In this document: in pieces, positions 1 to 7,363 of the stretch
How positions within the stretch are numbered: the stretch's first letter is position 1
How the letters are laid out: each line of letters opens with the position of its first letter
Origin: Anaerolineae bacterium
Lineage (GTDB): Bacteria; Chloroflexota; Anaerolineae; Aggregatilineales; J027
Assembly (NCBI GenBank): GCA_019913005.1
Contig: JAIOHL010000356.1
Coordinates: 1-64,000 of the forward strand
Direction of reading: 5' to 3'
DNA length: 64,000 bases
The notes under the pieces: generated by a model
Told to the model about the DNA's origin: nothing
The model's input: only the letters and a program-made list of their open reading frames with translations
The model's database searches: none
Made by a program: the position numbers and the translations under genes

Positions 1-1
1 C

Positions 2-115
2 CATACTGGAAGTCTATTTCTCGTTGACCCAGAGGGTCGTTGGGTAGAGAAATTTCTATACGGTACATCTGCCAGCACCATTGTTCACGATTTACAGCTG
101 ATCCTTAACTTATAA
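2..115 (+). CDS. Sco1/SenC-family copper chaperone (C-terminal end only)
   Basis: An open frame enters from the left window edge and ends in TAA at 113-115, giving 37 residues that begin HTGSLFLVDPEGRW. This matches the C-terminal strand of Sco/SenC proteins, thioredoxin-fold chaperones that deliver copper to cytochrome c oxidase; in that family the His opening this stretch is a copper ligand. The CxxxC motif and the N-terminus lie outside the window. The copper-type neighbours downstream (Met-rich sensor kinase, Met/His-rich exported protein) fit a copper-handling block. Recognition rests on a short fragment, so the family call is likely but not certain. Confidence 0.65.
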   Translation, partial: HTGSLFLVDPEGRWVEKFLYGTSASTIVHDLQLILNL

Positions 116-129
116 ACCCAACAAAATCT

Positions 130-158
130 CCTGAACAGGGATTATTTGAGCGTATAAT
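130..158 (+). promoter_or_regulatory. Probable promoter of the two-component operon
   Basis: A perfect TATAAT lies at 153-158, with a weak -35 (CTGAAC-like, 3 of 6) about 17 nt upstream. Transcription would start near 165, downstream of an in-frame TTG at 163. This favours the ATG at 193 as the real start of the response regulator. Confidence 0.5.
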
Positions 159-192
159 AGAATTGAAACGCCCATCCCAAGGATTGAGAGAG

Positions 193-879
193 ATGGCAAA
201 AACGATCTTAATCATCGAAGACGAAGCCAAGATTGTGCGCACAATACGCCTCTACCTCGAGCAAGGGGGCTATGCGGTTGTCTGGGCCGAAGATGGCACG
301 CAGGGACTGGCGTCGTTTCATCATGAGAAACCCACGCTCGTGCTCCTCGATTTGAACCTGCCCGGTCAACTGGATGGCCTCGATGTATGCCGCACCCTAC
401 GGCGCGAGTCGAATGTCCCCGTGATTATGCTCACTGCTCGTACCGAAGAAACCGATCGTCTCATTGGCCTTGAACTAGGGGCTGACGACTACATTACCAA
501 ACCCTTCTCACCCCGCGAAGTGGTCGCACGGGTACGGGCCGTGTTACGGCGGGTTGAACTACCCGAAGTGTCGCATCAAATCGTTGAAGCCGCCGACATC
601 CGGGCCGATTTGCAGCGTCACACCGTGACTGTAGCGGGTGTACCCGTGACGTTGACGGTCAACGAGTTTGATTTACTGGTGGTTTTTATGCGTTCACCGG
701 GCCAAGTCTATAGCCGCGCTCAACTGCTTGAACTCACCCAAGGAACGACCTACGAAGGCTATGAACGCACCATTGATCAGCATGTGAAGAATTTAAGGCA
801 AAAGATCGAACCCGCGCCACCTGAACCGCGCTACATTCTTACGGTGCGTGGGGTTGGCTACAAGTTCACTGGGGAATAG
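193..879 (+). CDS. OmpR/PhoB-family response regulator
   Basis: A 228-residue DNA-binding response regulator. The N-terminal receiver (about residues 1-120) has the acidic pair E9/D10, the phosphoacceptor D53 in VLLDLNLPG, and the conserved Lys in YITKPF. The C-terminal winged helix (about 130-228) ends in the typical RGVGYKF motif. I chose ATG 193 because the in-frame TTG at 163 sits upstream of the expected transcription start. The histidine kinase gene follows after 5 nt, so the two are one operon. The kinase's Met-rich sensor loop and the copper-type neighbours suggest control of a copper or related metal response; the target genes are inferred, probably including the exported Met-rich protein downstream. 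Confidence 0.9.
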   Translation: MAKTILIIEDEAKIVRTIRLYLEQGGYAVVWAEDGTQGLASFHHEKPTLVLLDLNLPGQLDGLDVCRTLRRESNVPVIMLTARTEETDRLIGLELGADDYITKPFSPREVVARVRAVLRRVELPEVSHQIVEAADIRADLQRHTVTVAGVPVTLTVNEFDLLVVFMRSPGQVYSRAQLLELTQGTTYEGYERTIDQHVKNLRQKIEPAPPEPRYILTVRGVGYKFTGE

Positions 880-884
880 ACCGA

Positions 885-2348
885 ATGCACAGCCTGTGGA
901 CGAAACTGATGGGTGCTTTTGTGGTGGTGATTGTTGCCAGCACGGGCATGGTCGCGTTTTTGGTAAACCGGACGACGGCCAACCAATTTGAACTGTACAC
1001 CACCCAAACGGGACAACAGTGGGCAACCCAGCTGGCCCCGGTAGCCGCCAATTATTATGCCCGTGCTGGCAGTTGGAATGGCGTAGATACCGCGTTACGT
1101 AACCCTTGGAGCTATAGTATGACTTCTGGCTCGACGGGAAACGGGACGACGTGGGACATGGGTGAATCAGGCATGATGGGTAACACGGGCGGTTGGTCTA
1201 ATAGCGACATGAGTGAATCGGACATGATGGGCGAGATGAACACAATGACCTTCAGTGACCGCATCATTCTTGCTCAAGCCAACGGAACGGTGGTAGTGGA
1301 TACCGCCAACACGTTAATAGGCAGGCAGCTACCAAGTGACGATCTTGCCAAAGGCGCACCAATCATGCTTGGAGAGCAGCGTGTTGGGACACTCATCGTT
1401 ACGCCACTTGACGCGCCAGCCACGCCAGCAGGCGATTTTATAGGTGCGGTCAATCGCTCAACGCTCTGGGCTGGCATCGCAGCCAGTGGCCTTGCGGTCA
1501 TTTTGGGGTCGGCTCTGTTTGTGCAGATTATTCGCCCGCTGCGCCGCTTGTCACTTGCGACACAGGGTATTGCGGCGGGTGATTTGGGCCAGCGTGTCCG
1601 AGTCAATGGTCAGGATGAAATCAGCCAACTAGCCATGACCTTTAATCAGATGGCGGAAACCCTGCAACACTATACGACTGAACGCCAAAATATGATCAGC
1701 GATATTGCCCATGAGTTACGGACCCCCCTCGCTATCATCCAAGGCAACCTTGAGGCTATGCTGGATGGGGTGATACCAACGACTTCGGATGAACTCGCTT
1801 CGCTTCACCAAGAGGCTTTACGGCTCAACCGCCTTATTACTGATTTGCGTACACTGTCACTAGTCGAAGCTGGGCAACTGCATTTGCATAAACGCTCGAT
1901 TGAGCCGGGGGCTTTAGTCGAACAGGTTGCGGCTCGGTTGCATCTCAACGCTCAAACGAAAAACATTGCCCTAGAAACCGACATTGCGGATGCCCTGCCA
2001 GAAGTTCAGGCCGATCCTGAACGACTGGCCCAGGTCATGACCAACCTTGTCGATAATGCCCTACGTTATAGTCCAAATGGCACACGAGTCGTCGTGGGAG
2101 CATCCTCAGCTGCCGGATGTGTCAAACTATCGGTCAGCGACGATGGGCCAGGTATTCCACCGGAGGATGTTCCGCATTTATTCGAACGTTTCTGGCGGGC
2201 GGAGAAATCGCGTAATCGCGTGTCAGGTGGGTCAGGCTTGGGGCTGGCGATAGTGAAACAATTAGTCGAAGCCCATCACGGTCAAGTGCAAGTCGAAAGC
2301 CATGTCGGGCGAGGCACACGATTCGAAGTGCAAATTCCAATCGTTTAG
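885..2348 (+). CDS. Membrane sensor histidine kinase with Met-rich periplasmic loop
   Basis: A 487-residue kinase. TM1 is at about residues 8-28. An extracytoplasmic loop follows to about residue 190 and holds a Met/Gly/Ser-rich stretch (GMMGN, SDMSESDMMGEMNTM). TM2 is at about 192-212, then a HAMP linker, a HisKA domain with H276 in the AHELRTPL H-box, and an HATPase domain with N-box (NLVDNALRYSPNG) and G-boxes (DDGPGIPPE, GSGLGLAI). It should phosphorylate the regulator encoded just upstream. Clustered Met residues in an extracytoplasmic loop are typical of Cu(I)/Ag(I) binding, so copper sensing is plausible but inferred. Similar GMMGN segments recur in the exported protein encoded downstream. 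Confidence 0.9.
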   Translation: MHSLWTKLMGAFVVVIVASTGMVAFLVNRTTANQFELYTTQTGQQWATQLAPVAANYYARAGSWNGVDTALRNPWSYSMTSGSTGNGTTWDMGESGMMGNTGGWSNSDMSESDMMGEMNTMTFSDRIILAQANGTVVVDTANTLIGRQLPSDDLAKGAPIMLGEQRVGTLIVTPLDAPATPAGDFIGAVNRSTLWAGIAASGLAVILGSALFVQIIRPLRRLSLATQGIAAGDLGQRVRVNGQDEISQLAMTFNQMAETLQHYTTERQNMISDIAHELRTPLAIIQGNLEAMLDGVIPTTSDELASLHQEALRLNRLITDLRTLSLVEAGQLHLHKRSIEPGALVEQVAARLHLNAQTKNIALETDIADALPEVQADPERLAQVMTNLVDNALRYSPNGTRVVVGASSAAGCVKLSVSDDGPGIPPEDVPHLFERFWRAEKSRNRVSGGSGLGLAIVKQLVEAHHGQVQVESHVGRGTRFEVQIPIV

Positions 2349-2487
2349 GCTATTTCTACTGCTAGGGAACGTATATTGCCTCATTTTGTGAAACTTCACA
2401 CAAATCTCACACGAGCAACATCAACCCTACATCAAATGGTTGCATCCTATAGATAAAGGATTGTGTAATCTGATAGGAGAAAATCCC

Positions 2488-3096
2488 ATGACATCTAAAC
2501 AAATACTCGCTGTTGTCGCACTCATTGTTGTTCTCGGTGCTGCCGTTGCGTTCGGCGGTTATAACAGTGTAGGCGCACAAGGCAACGGAAATACTACCCC
2601 GACCCCATATTCGCCCGGTATGCAAGGATATGGGTGGAATGGGCAGGGCATGATGGGTGGTAATTGGCAGAACCAGCCGATGTGGACAGCAGTCGCAACC
2701 GTACTCGGCATTGATGTGAACACCCTCTTCACTGAATTGCAATCCGGCAAAACCCTCCCGCAAATGGCTGAAGAACGTGGCATTGATGTCCAAACGGTGT
2801 ATGATGCAGCTCTGACGGCCATGACCGACCACATGAACGCGATGGTCGCGTCAGGTTACATGACCGAGACACAAGCCCAGACTCAACTGACTTGGATGCG
2901 TGATAACATCGCGCAGATGCTCACCTTCAATGGTACGGGTTTCGGCCCTTGTCCTATGGGGGGCATGATGGGCAACTATGGACAGGGGATGATGGGCTAT
3001 GGAATGCACGGCGGAATGCACCATAATTACATGGGGCAAGGGATGATGAACGGTTATGGCTGGAACGGTCAAGGGATGCACAGCTGGAGCAACTAA
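2488..3096 (+). CDS. Exported Met/His-rich protein, probable metal binding
   Basis: 202 residues with an N-terminal signal or anchor segment (hydrophobic residues 6-22, then an AQG region). A central part of about 70 residues carries short helical repeats (VLGIDVNTLFTELQSGK, GIDVQTVYDAALTAM). The C-terminal third is extremely rich in Met, Gly, His and Tyr (GMMGY, MHGGMHHNYM, QGMMNGYG). ATG 2488 is chosen because AGGAG lies 8 nt upstream; an in-frame ATG at 2440 lacks a ribosome site. The tail resembles soft-metal (Cu/Ag) binding tails and echoes the sensor kinase loop. Tandem TCACA-type half-sites lie just upstream (about 2395-2412) and could bind the response regulator. The metal and role are inferred. 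Confidence 0.75.
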   Translation: MTSKQILAVVALIVVLGAAVAFGGYNSVGAQGNGNTTPTPYSPGMQGYGWNGQGMMGGNWQNQPMWTAVATVLGIDVNTLFTELQSGKTLPQMAEERGIDVQTVYDAALTAMTDHMNAMVASGYMTETQAQTQLTWMRDNIAQMLTFNGTGFGPCPMGGMMGNYGQGMMGYGMHGGMHHNYMGQGMMNGYGWNGQGMHSWSN

Positions 3097-3130
3097 ACCC
3101 TAGAGGAAATACTCAACGCATACATGGAGT

Positions 3131-3160
3131 GTGCCGGGGCGTCTCCGGCACTTTCTATTT
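3131..3160 (+). terminator. Rho-independent terminator of the Met-rich gene
   Basis: GTGCCGG and CCGGCAC form a perfect 7-bp stem with a 7-nt loop, followed by the T-rich TTTCTATTT. It lies 34 nt after the stop codon of the Met-rich protein gene. Confidence 0.8.
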
Positions 3161-3266
3161 CCCAACAATCGTCTACTGAGTTTGATTCCTGCTTGGTTTG
3201 CAGCCACTATTATATGATTAGCTTATAGGTCAATTAAAGAATATTTCGAGGTTGACCACTAAAAAC

Positions 3267-3329
3267 GTTCGTTATTTTGTACTCAAAATTGCCACAAAAA
3301 CGCTTGACTACATTTGCATAGCCTAGGCG
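3267..3329. repeat. Imperfect direct repeat, copy A (res-like)
   Basis: This segment matches the one at 7994-8052. The first 12 bases (GTTCGTTATTTT) are identical, then 33 aligned bases end in an identical TTGACTAC, and both close with CTAGGCG after a 4-nt offset. An ATTTTG-TACT-CAAAAT dyad lies inside. The second copy is just upstream of a resolvase gene, so these may be resolvase binding or crossover sites, or shared promoter regions. Confidence 0.5.
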
Positions 3330-3357
3330 TGAAAGCCCAAATAGTGCTCACCCTTGA

Positions 3358-3386
3358 TTGAGTCGCCTTGTGCGGCGTGGTATGAT
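3358..3386 (+). promoter_or_regulatory. Promoter of the small membrane-protein genes
   Basis: TTGAGT (3358-3363) and TATGAT (3381-3386) are separated by 17 nt. The expected start of transcription (about 3393) is almost at the ATG at 3395, so the mRNA would be essentially leaderless. Confidence 0.5.
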
Positions 3387-3394
3387 ACCGCTAT

Positions 3395-3667
3395 ATGGCA
3401 CAAACGAATGCACCCCAAGGGCATGAACAACTGGTCAATGCCGTGCAAGAGGTGGCACAAGCTATTCGTGCTGCAAGTCAGCCGAAACGCCGTCGGGATC
3501 ATATTGGCAAAAGCCTGTTGTCATTGGGGAATCTAGCCGTGAGTGCTTTAGTCTTTGGAGAAGCCTTTGGCGGTTTTGACTTTGATACCCAAACCGCTTT
3601 GATTGGGGTGTTAACCTTTGTAACCTTGTATATCGTCGGCTTATCGCTGATGGAAAGGAGAAGCTAG
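3395..3667 (+). CDS. Small two-TM membrane protein, unknown function
   Basis: 90 residues. A polar, Gln/Ala-rich amphipathic N-terminus (about 1-38) contains a basic KRRR cluster. Two hydrophobic segments follow (about 44-57 and 65-83), and the protein ends MERRS. No catalytic motif is visible and I do not recognise the family. It lies in the mobile region between repeat copy A and the mercury operon, and is followed after 2 nt by a second tiny membrane gene. The start is the only Met near the N-terminus and would be nearly leaderless from the promoter at 3358-3386. Confidence 0.6.
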   Translation: MAQTNAPQGHEQLVNAVQEVAQAIRAASQPKRRRDHIGKSLLSLGNLAVSALVFGEAFGGFDFDTQTALIGVLTFVTLYIVGLSLMERRS

Positions 3668-3669
3668 CT

Positions 3670-3783
3670 ATGCTCAGACCACTTAATCCACTAGAATTGT
3701 TGTTAGTTGGGGTTGTCGTTGCTGCGCTACTGGTCGGTGGAATTGTTAGTCAATTGGACAGGCACCACCGTAGCTCACTCTAA
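3670..3783 (+). CDS. 37-residue single-TM protein
   Basis: A short frame starts at ATG 3670 with GGAG about 10 nt upstream, inside the end of the preceding gene, and stops at TAA 3781-3783. The peptide is a single hydrophobic helix (LELLLVGVVVAALLVGGIV) with a polar, basic C-terminus containing two His. It is 2 nt downstream of the 90-residue membrane protein gene, so the pair looks co-transcribed. Size and shape resemble small membrane toxins or small subunits of membrane complexes, but nothing in the sequence decides between them. Confidence 0.5.
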   Translation: MLRPLNPLELLLVGVVVAALLVGGIVSQLDRHHRSSL

Positions 3784-3828
3784 TCACAGGGACACCGAGT
3801 TTTTCCAGTGTCTCCTAGTGCCTCGCCT

Positions 3829-4521
3829 CTACAATCCGGACAATGGATTTTGAACCACTTGATAGTAGATGAGATAAGCCCCGGCCAAGATTAACACCAC
3901 CGCACCCATCGGTTTGACGTAGGATATGGCTTGCCGGATATGCCTTACTACTGTGTTCTGGAAGAGCGCCGTTGCAAGCGCTAAGGTGGTAATCACCGTT
4001 CCCATGCCCAAACCATAGGCGATAAAAAGTGCCCCCTGTTGGCTCCAATGGTCTTCTGCCAACGCCCCGGCGAGCACGGATAGAAAGATCGGGAGCGTGC
4101 AATTGAGCGACACCCCTGCATAAGCCACGCCATACAGGAACATCCCATAAGCACTCCGTTTACGTAGGTCTTTTTGGGGCAACGGCAGGGCGATTGGAAT
4201 CGTACGCCCCAAGAGTGTCCATACACCTAGCCCAATCAGCCCAATCCCTACCCCTAGGCCCAACGCCGGAGTGAGTCCTATCAGCGCCCGCCCACTGATA
4301 GAGAACACCATCCCCACAAGGACGAAGCTAGTGAGGAAACCGAGGGTCACTAAAAACCCGCACCACAAAGCCCGTAACAAACGCTCATTGAGTTCGACCT
4401 GTCGGTCAGGGTTTTCCATATTCAGGTAGTAGCTGATGAAGGTCGGCAGCATGGCAAAGCCACATGGGTTGACACTGGCAAGTAGTCCGGCAGAAAAGGC
4501 AAAGGCTAGAGCTGCACTCAT
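3829..4521 (-). CDS. ccdA: CcdA/DsbD-like membrane thiol electron transporter
   Basis: 230 residues with six hydrophobic segments. The redox Cys pair typical of CcdA is present: C20 in SVNPCGFAMLP at the end of TM1 and C143 in SLNCTLPIFLS. CcdA proteins pass reducing equivalents from cytoplasmic thioredoxin across the membrane to extracytoplasmic thioredoxin-like partners. The start overlaps the stop of the thioredoxin-like gene by 4 nt (ATGA), so the two are translationally coupled and probably partners. It is the last gene of the merR-merA operon. A role in mercury handling or in protecting extracytoplasmic thiols is inferred from position; direct metal transport is a second possibility, since no MerT-type carrier is present. 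Confidence 0.85.
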   Translation of the reverse strand: MSAALAFAFSAGLLASVNPCGFAMLPTFISYYLNMENPDRQVELNERLLRALWCGFLVTLGFLTSFVLVGMVFSISGRALIGLTPALGLGVGIGLIGLGVWTLLGRTIPIALPLPQKDLRKRSAYGMFLYGVAYAGVSLNCTLPIFLSVLAGALAEDHWSQQGALFIAYGLGMGTVITTLALATALFQNTVVRHIRQAISYVKPMGAVVLILAGAYLIYYQVVQNPLSGL

Positions 4522-5069
4522 AATAGTTGCTCCACAAGGTCACGCAGCGTTTCATAGGAGGTCGGCTGGATGTCTCGATAGACCTCATAACCCTCAGCGT
4601 TGACAATAATCGTCGTATCCAACGCCCTTACACTGTAGCGGAAGGCAAACTGGCCTGCGTTGTCGAAGGCCCAAATCAGGTGATTGTCGCCAACTGCTTC
4701 GATAAAGGGTTGCAGATTTTCGGCTGACCCTTCAGGATCAAGGTCAATCACGACTACTTGCAGGCCGTGTTTTCCATATTCATCCATGAGTCGCGCCAGT
4801 GCCTGCGCTTCAGGAACGCACGTTCCACACCAGTACGACATCCCAAACAAAATGGTGACCGTGCCACGATCTTGCCCTAGGTTGATTGGACCGTTGTCTA
4901 AGGTGATAAGCGTTACGGCGGGAATAGTTTGGTCGTATTTAGGGCGCAGACTTTCCCTGCTTTGGATGGACGTGACAGCATCACCTCTGAGCAAGTTCAG
5001 CGCGATTACTAGGCTACCGAATACCATCAGCCCCAACAAGAAGATCGTAGTCAGGTTTTTGCGTTTCAT
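4518..5069 (-). CDS. Membrane-anchored TlpA-like thioredoxin
   Basis: 183 residues: one N-terminal membrane anchor (about 8-27), then a thioredoxin fold with the active site WCGTC (C81, C84) and the typical VVVIDLD strand. The anchor places the catalytic domain outside the cytoplasm, where it would be reduced by the coupled CcdA protein encoded next. It lies 21 nt after merA in the same transcription unit. TlpA/ResA-like proteins reduce disulfides or heme- and copper-site thiols; in this operon it may keep surface thiols reduced or pass Hg(II) between thiols. The substrate is not evident from the sequence. Confidence 0.85.
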   Translation of the reverse strand: MKRKNLTTIFLLGLMVFGSLVIALNLLRGDAVTSIQSRESLRPKYDQTIPAVTLITLDNGPINLGQDRGTVTILFGMSYWCGTCVPEAQALARLMDEYGKHGLQVVVIDLDPEGSAENLQPFIEAVGDNHLIWAFDNAGQFAFRYSVRALDTTIIVNAEGYEVYRDIQPTSYETLRDLVEQLL

Positions 5070-5090
5070 GGCCTTGGCTCCTTTGTTCCG

Positions 5091-6755
5091 CTACGATGCA
5101 CAGCAGGACAATCGTGTGATGTCTTTATGGAAGGCCAACGCCGCCAACTTCAAGCCTTCCACTTGGGTGAGATAGGGGAAAAATGTACTCGTCATATCCT
5201 CAATGGTGAGACCAAATTTAATCGCTAGGGTGGCGGTTTGAATGACCTCGCCGGCTTCAGCGGCGACGATGTGTGCCCCAAGTAAGCGTCCTGATCCAGT
5301 ATCAGCAACCAACTTTATGAATCCCCGTGTATCACGCGCCGCCAATGCACGGGGGACATGCTCAAGCGAGACCGTGCTTACCTGCACTTCATGGTTTTGT
5401 TTTTGGGCAGCTTGTTCTGTCAGGCCAACCGTCGCAATTTGGGGATCAGTGAAAATCACTTGTGGCACAACCGAAAGATCAAGGGCTTGGTGTTCGCCGC
5501 CAAGCGCGTTACGGGCTGCGATATTGCCACTCGCGGCTGCCACGTACACTAGTTCAGGATTCGTCGTCACGTCACCAACCGCAAAGATATTAGGATTGGT
5601 AGTTTGCTGGAATTCATTCACAAGGATAAACCCATTTGCGTCCGTTTGCACCCCCACCTGTTCTAGTCCCAAGGCGGCGGTATTTGGTTCACGCCCCAGC
5701 GCCATGAGAAGATGATCAGCCCGAAACTCACGGGGTTGCCCCATTACTCGCGCATGGACAACTCGTGTTGCCCCCTCCCGATTGAGGTATTCGACCTGCA
5801 CGCCCGTTATGACCCCAATGCCTTCGTCAAGTAAATAGTTCTGAATGGCACGGCCTATCTCCGGTTCATGCTCAGGTACAAGCCGGGTACTACGCTGCAA
5901 TATCAGCACATTTACACCCAGACGGGCCATCATCTGCCCCAGTTCTAGGGCTATCGCTCGACCCCCAAGCACAATGAGGGATTCCGGTAACTTGTCGAGA
6001 CTCATCAACGTGGTACTGGTGAGCGGTTGTGCTTCGTCGCTGCCGGGGATGGCTACCATCCGAGGATGAGCGCCAGTCGCAATCACATAGCGGGCAGCAG
6101 TGTAGTGGCGGTTTCCAACACGCACCGAGCCATCGGCTTCGAAGGTTGCAACCCCTTCAATAAAGGTTATGTTTGGATACGCCGCCAATACCTCTACATA
6201 TTTTTGCTGGCGCAAGCTGCTCACGAGGGCATCTTTTTCGCTCCGCACCACTGACCAATCCAGTCGATTTTGCCCGGTAAAAAGACCCTTAAAGGCATGA
6301 TGAGCCGCGTTGTGCCATGACTCAGCGGCGCGGATCAGTGTTTTGCTTGGGACACAACCTATGTTGACACACGTCCCCCCAATCGTTCCAGCATTGATGA
6401 TTCCGACCCGTTTGTTGAGGTCGCTGGCGGTGATGGCAGCCGCAAAACCGCCGGAACCGCCTCCAATGACCAGCACATCGAAATCGTGAGATGCACGCGC
6501 ATTTTCCGGTACATCTGCATTCTCAAGAGAAACACGTTTCCGCACCACCGCACCGTAACCCACCGCTTCAACGGCGCTTACAAGCGCTTCGGGGGTAACA
6601 TCCGCTGCCGCCGTAACGGTTGCTCTACCGGATCGCCACCCCGGAACATCGACGTATTGCACACCAAACACGTCCTTGAGCGCACGAGTGACATGTTGAT
6701 CACAACTGGCACAGTGCATCCCACTGATGGCAAGTTCAATGCGTTGCTGGCTCAT
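5091..6755 (-). CDS. merA: Mercuric reductase MerA with N-terminal HMA domain
   Basis: 554 residues. MerA reduces Hg(II) to volatile Hg(0) with NADPH in the cytoplasm. An N-terminal heavy-metal-associated domain (about 5-70) has GMHCASC (C15, C18). It is followed by the flavoprotein disulfide reductase fold: FAD site VLVIGGGSGG, redox pair C129 and C134 in GGTCVNIGCVPSK, NAD(P) site and dimerisation domain. The C-terminus ends LSCCAS, the vicinal Cys pair (C551, C552) that hands Hg(II) to the active site and separates MerA from dihydrolipoamide dehydrogenase. Its start overlaps the end of merR by 20 nt. Length is normal for the one-HMA form. No MerT, MerP or MerB is seen nearby. Confidence 0.96.
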   Translation of the reverse strand: MSQQRIELAISGMHCASCDQHVTRALKDVFGVQYVDVPGWRSGRATVTAAADVTPEALVSAVEAVGYGAVVRKRVSLENADVPENARASHDFDVLVIGGGSGGFAAAITASDLNKRVGIINAGTIGGTCVNIGCVPSKTLIRAAESWHNAAHHAFKGLFTGQNRLDWSVVRSEKDALVSSLRQQKYVEVLAAYPNITFIEGVATFEADGSVRVGNRHYTAARYVIATGAHPRMVAIPGSDEAQPLTSTTLMSLDKLPESLIVLGGRAIALELGQMMARLGVNVLILQRSTRLVPEHEPEIGRAIQNYLLDEGIGVITGVQVEYLNREGATRVVHARVMGQPREFRADHLLMALGREPNTAALGLEQVGVQTDANGFILVNEFQQTTNPNIFAVGDVTTNPELVYVAAASGNIAARNALGGEHQALDLSVVPQVIFTDPQIATVGLTEQAAQKQNHEVQVSTVSLEHVPRALAARDTRGFIKLVADTGSGRLLGAHIVAAEAGEVIQTATLAIKFGLTIEDMTSTFFPYLTQVEGLKLAALAFHKDITRLSCCAS

Positions 6756-7176
6756 CTAAAGTTCCTTTCTCATCAAGCCCAATCCGGATAACGTTGCATA
6801 CACATGATTTCATTTGGGTGTCTTCAGGCAACACTTTCCCGGCTGCATAGAGAGCGACCAACTCGTCACGTAGTTGTTCCAACTCGTGAATACATGTTTC
6901 AATCTTAATGATGCGCTCTTGCACTACCTGAAGTACATACTGACAGGGTGGCTGATTGTGGTCTCGAACGGCGAGAATTTCGGTGACTTCATCCAATCTA
7001 AAGTCGAGTTGCCGCGCCCGCCGAATAAATTGTAATCGCTCAACATCGTCGTTGGCGTAGAGGCGGTAGCCATTTTCAGATCGTTTTGGCTGTGGCATTA
7101 GACCAATTTGTTCGTAGTACCGAATCGTCTCTCGAAGGATTCCGGTTATCGCGCTCACTTCACCTATTTTGTACAT
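6736..7176 (-). CDS. merR: MerR-family metal-responsive regulator
   Basis: 146 residues. The N-terminal winged helix (YKIGEVSAITG, ETIRYYEQIGL) and a long dimerisation helix (about 80-112) are typical of the family. Cysteines are C78 (PPC, the position equivalent to the first ligand of MerR), C95, C125 and C127 (KSCVCNVI). Classical MerR uses a Cys near 117 and another near 126; here the 117-like position is not Cys and a CxC pair replaces it, so the metal site is atypical. It is the first gene of the merA operon and lies just below a 19-bp-spacer promoter with a dyad, so it is probably an autoregulated activator. An AGGTGAG ribosome site precedes the ATG. Confidence 0.92.
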   Translation of the reverse strand: MYKIGEVSAITGILRETIRYYEQIGLMPQPKRSENGYRLYANDDVERLQFIRRARQLDFRLDEVTEILAVRDHNQPPCQYVLQVVQERIIKIETCIHELEQLRDELVALYAAGKVLPEDTQMKSCVCNVIRIGLDEKGTLDEPATH

Positions 7177-7195
7177 TTAGCTCACCTCATGAATA

Positions 7196-7226
7196 ACTAT
7201 AAACCCTGTAGTCACTACAAGGTCAA
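7196..7226 (-). promoter_or_regulatory. MerR-type promoter/operator of the mer operon
   Basis: On the minus strand, -35 TTGACC (7221-7226) and -10 TATAGT (7196-7201) are separated by 19 bp instead of 17. The spacer holds a perfect dyad, TGTAGT-C-ACTACA (7207-7219). An overlong spacer over a dyad is the hallmark of MerR-family promoters, where the regulator untwists the DNA once it binds metal. The merR start codon is 20 nt downstream of the -10. Confidence 0.9.
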
Positions 7227-7363
7227 GTCCGCCGAAAATATTGAGCAATTAAGGTTTTGATAGTTGTGCAAAAACGAACGTTATTCCGACATCTTTTCTT
7301 CAGCAAAAAACACTGTTATTATGACAACAATCGTTATATTCTACTGCCTTTTCAGTTAACCTT

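Noticed and set aside
3788-3811. Terminator between the small membrane genes and ccdA
   Set aside because: GACAC/GTGTC arms exist, but the stem is only 5 bp and no T run follows on either strand.
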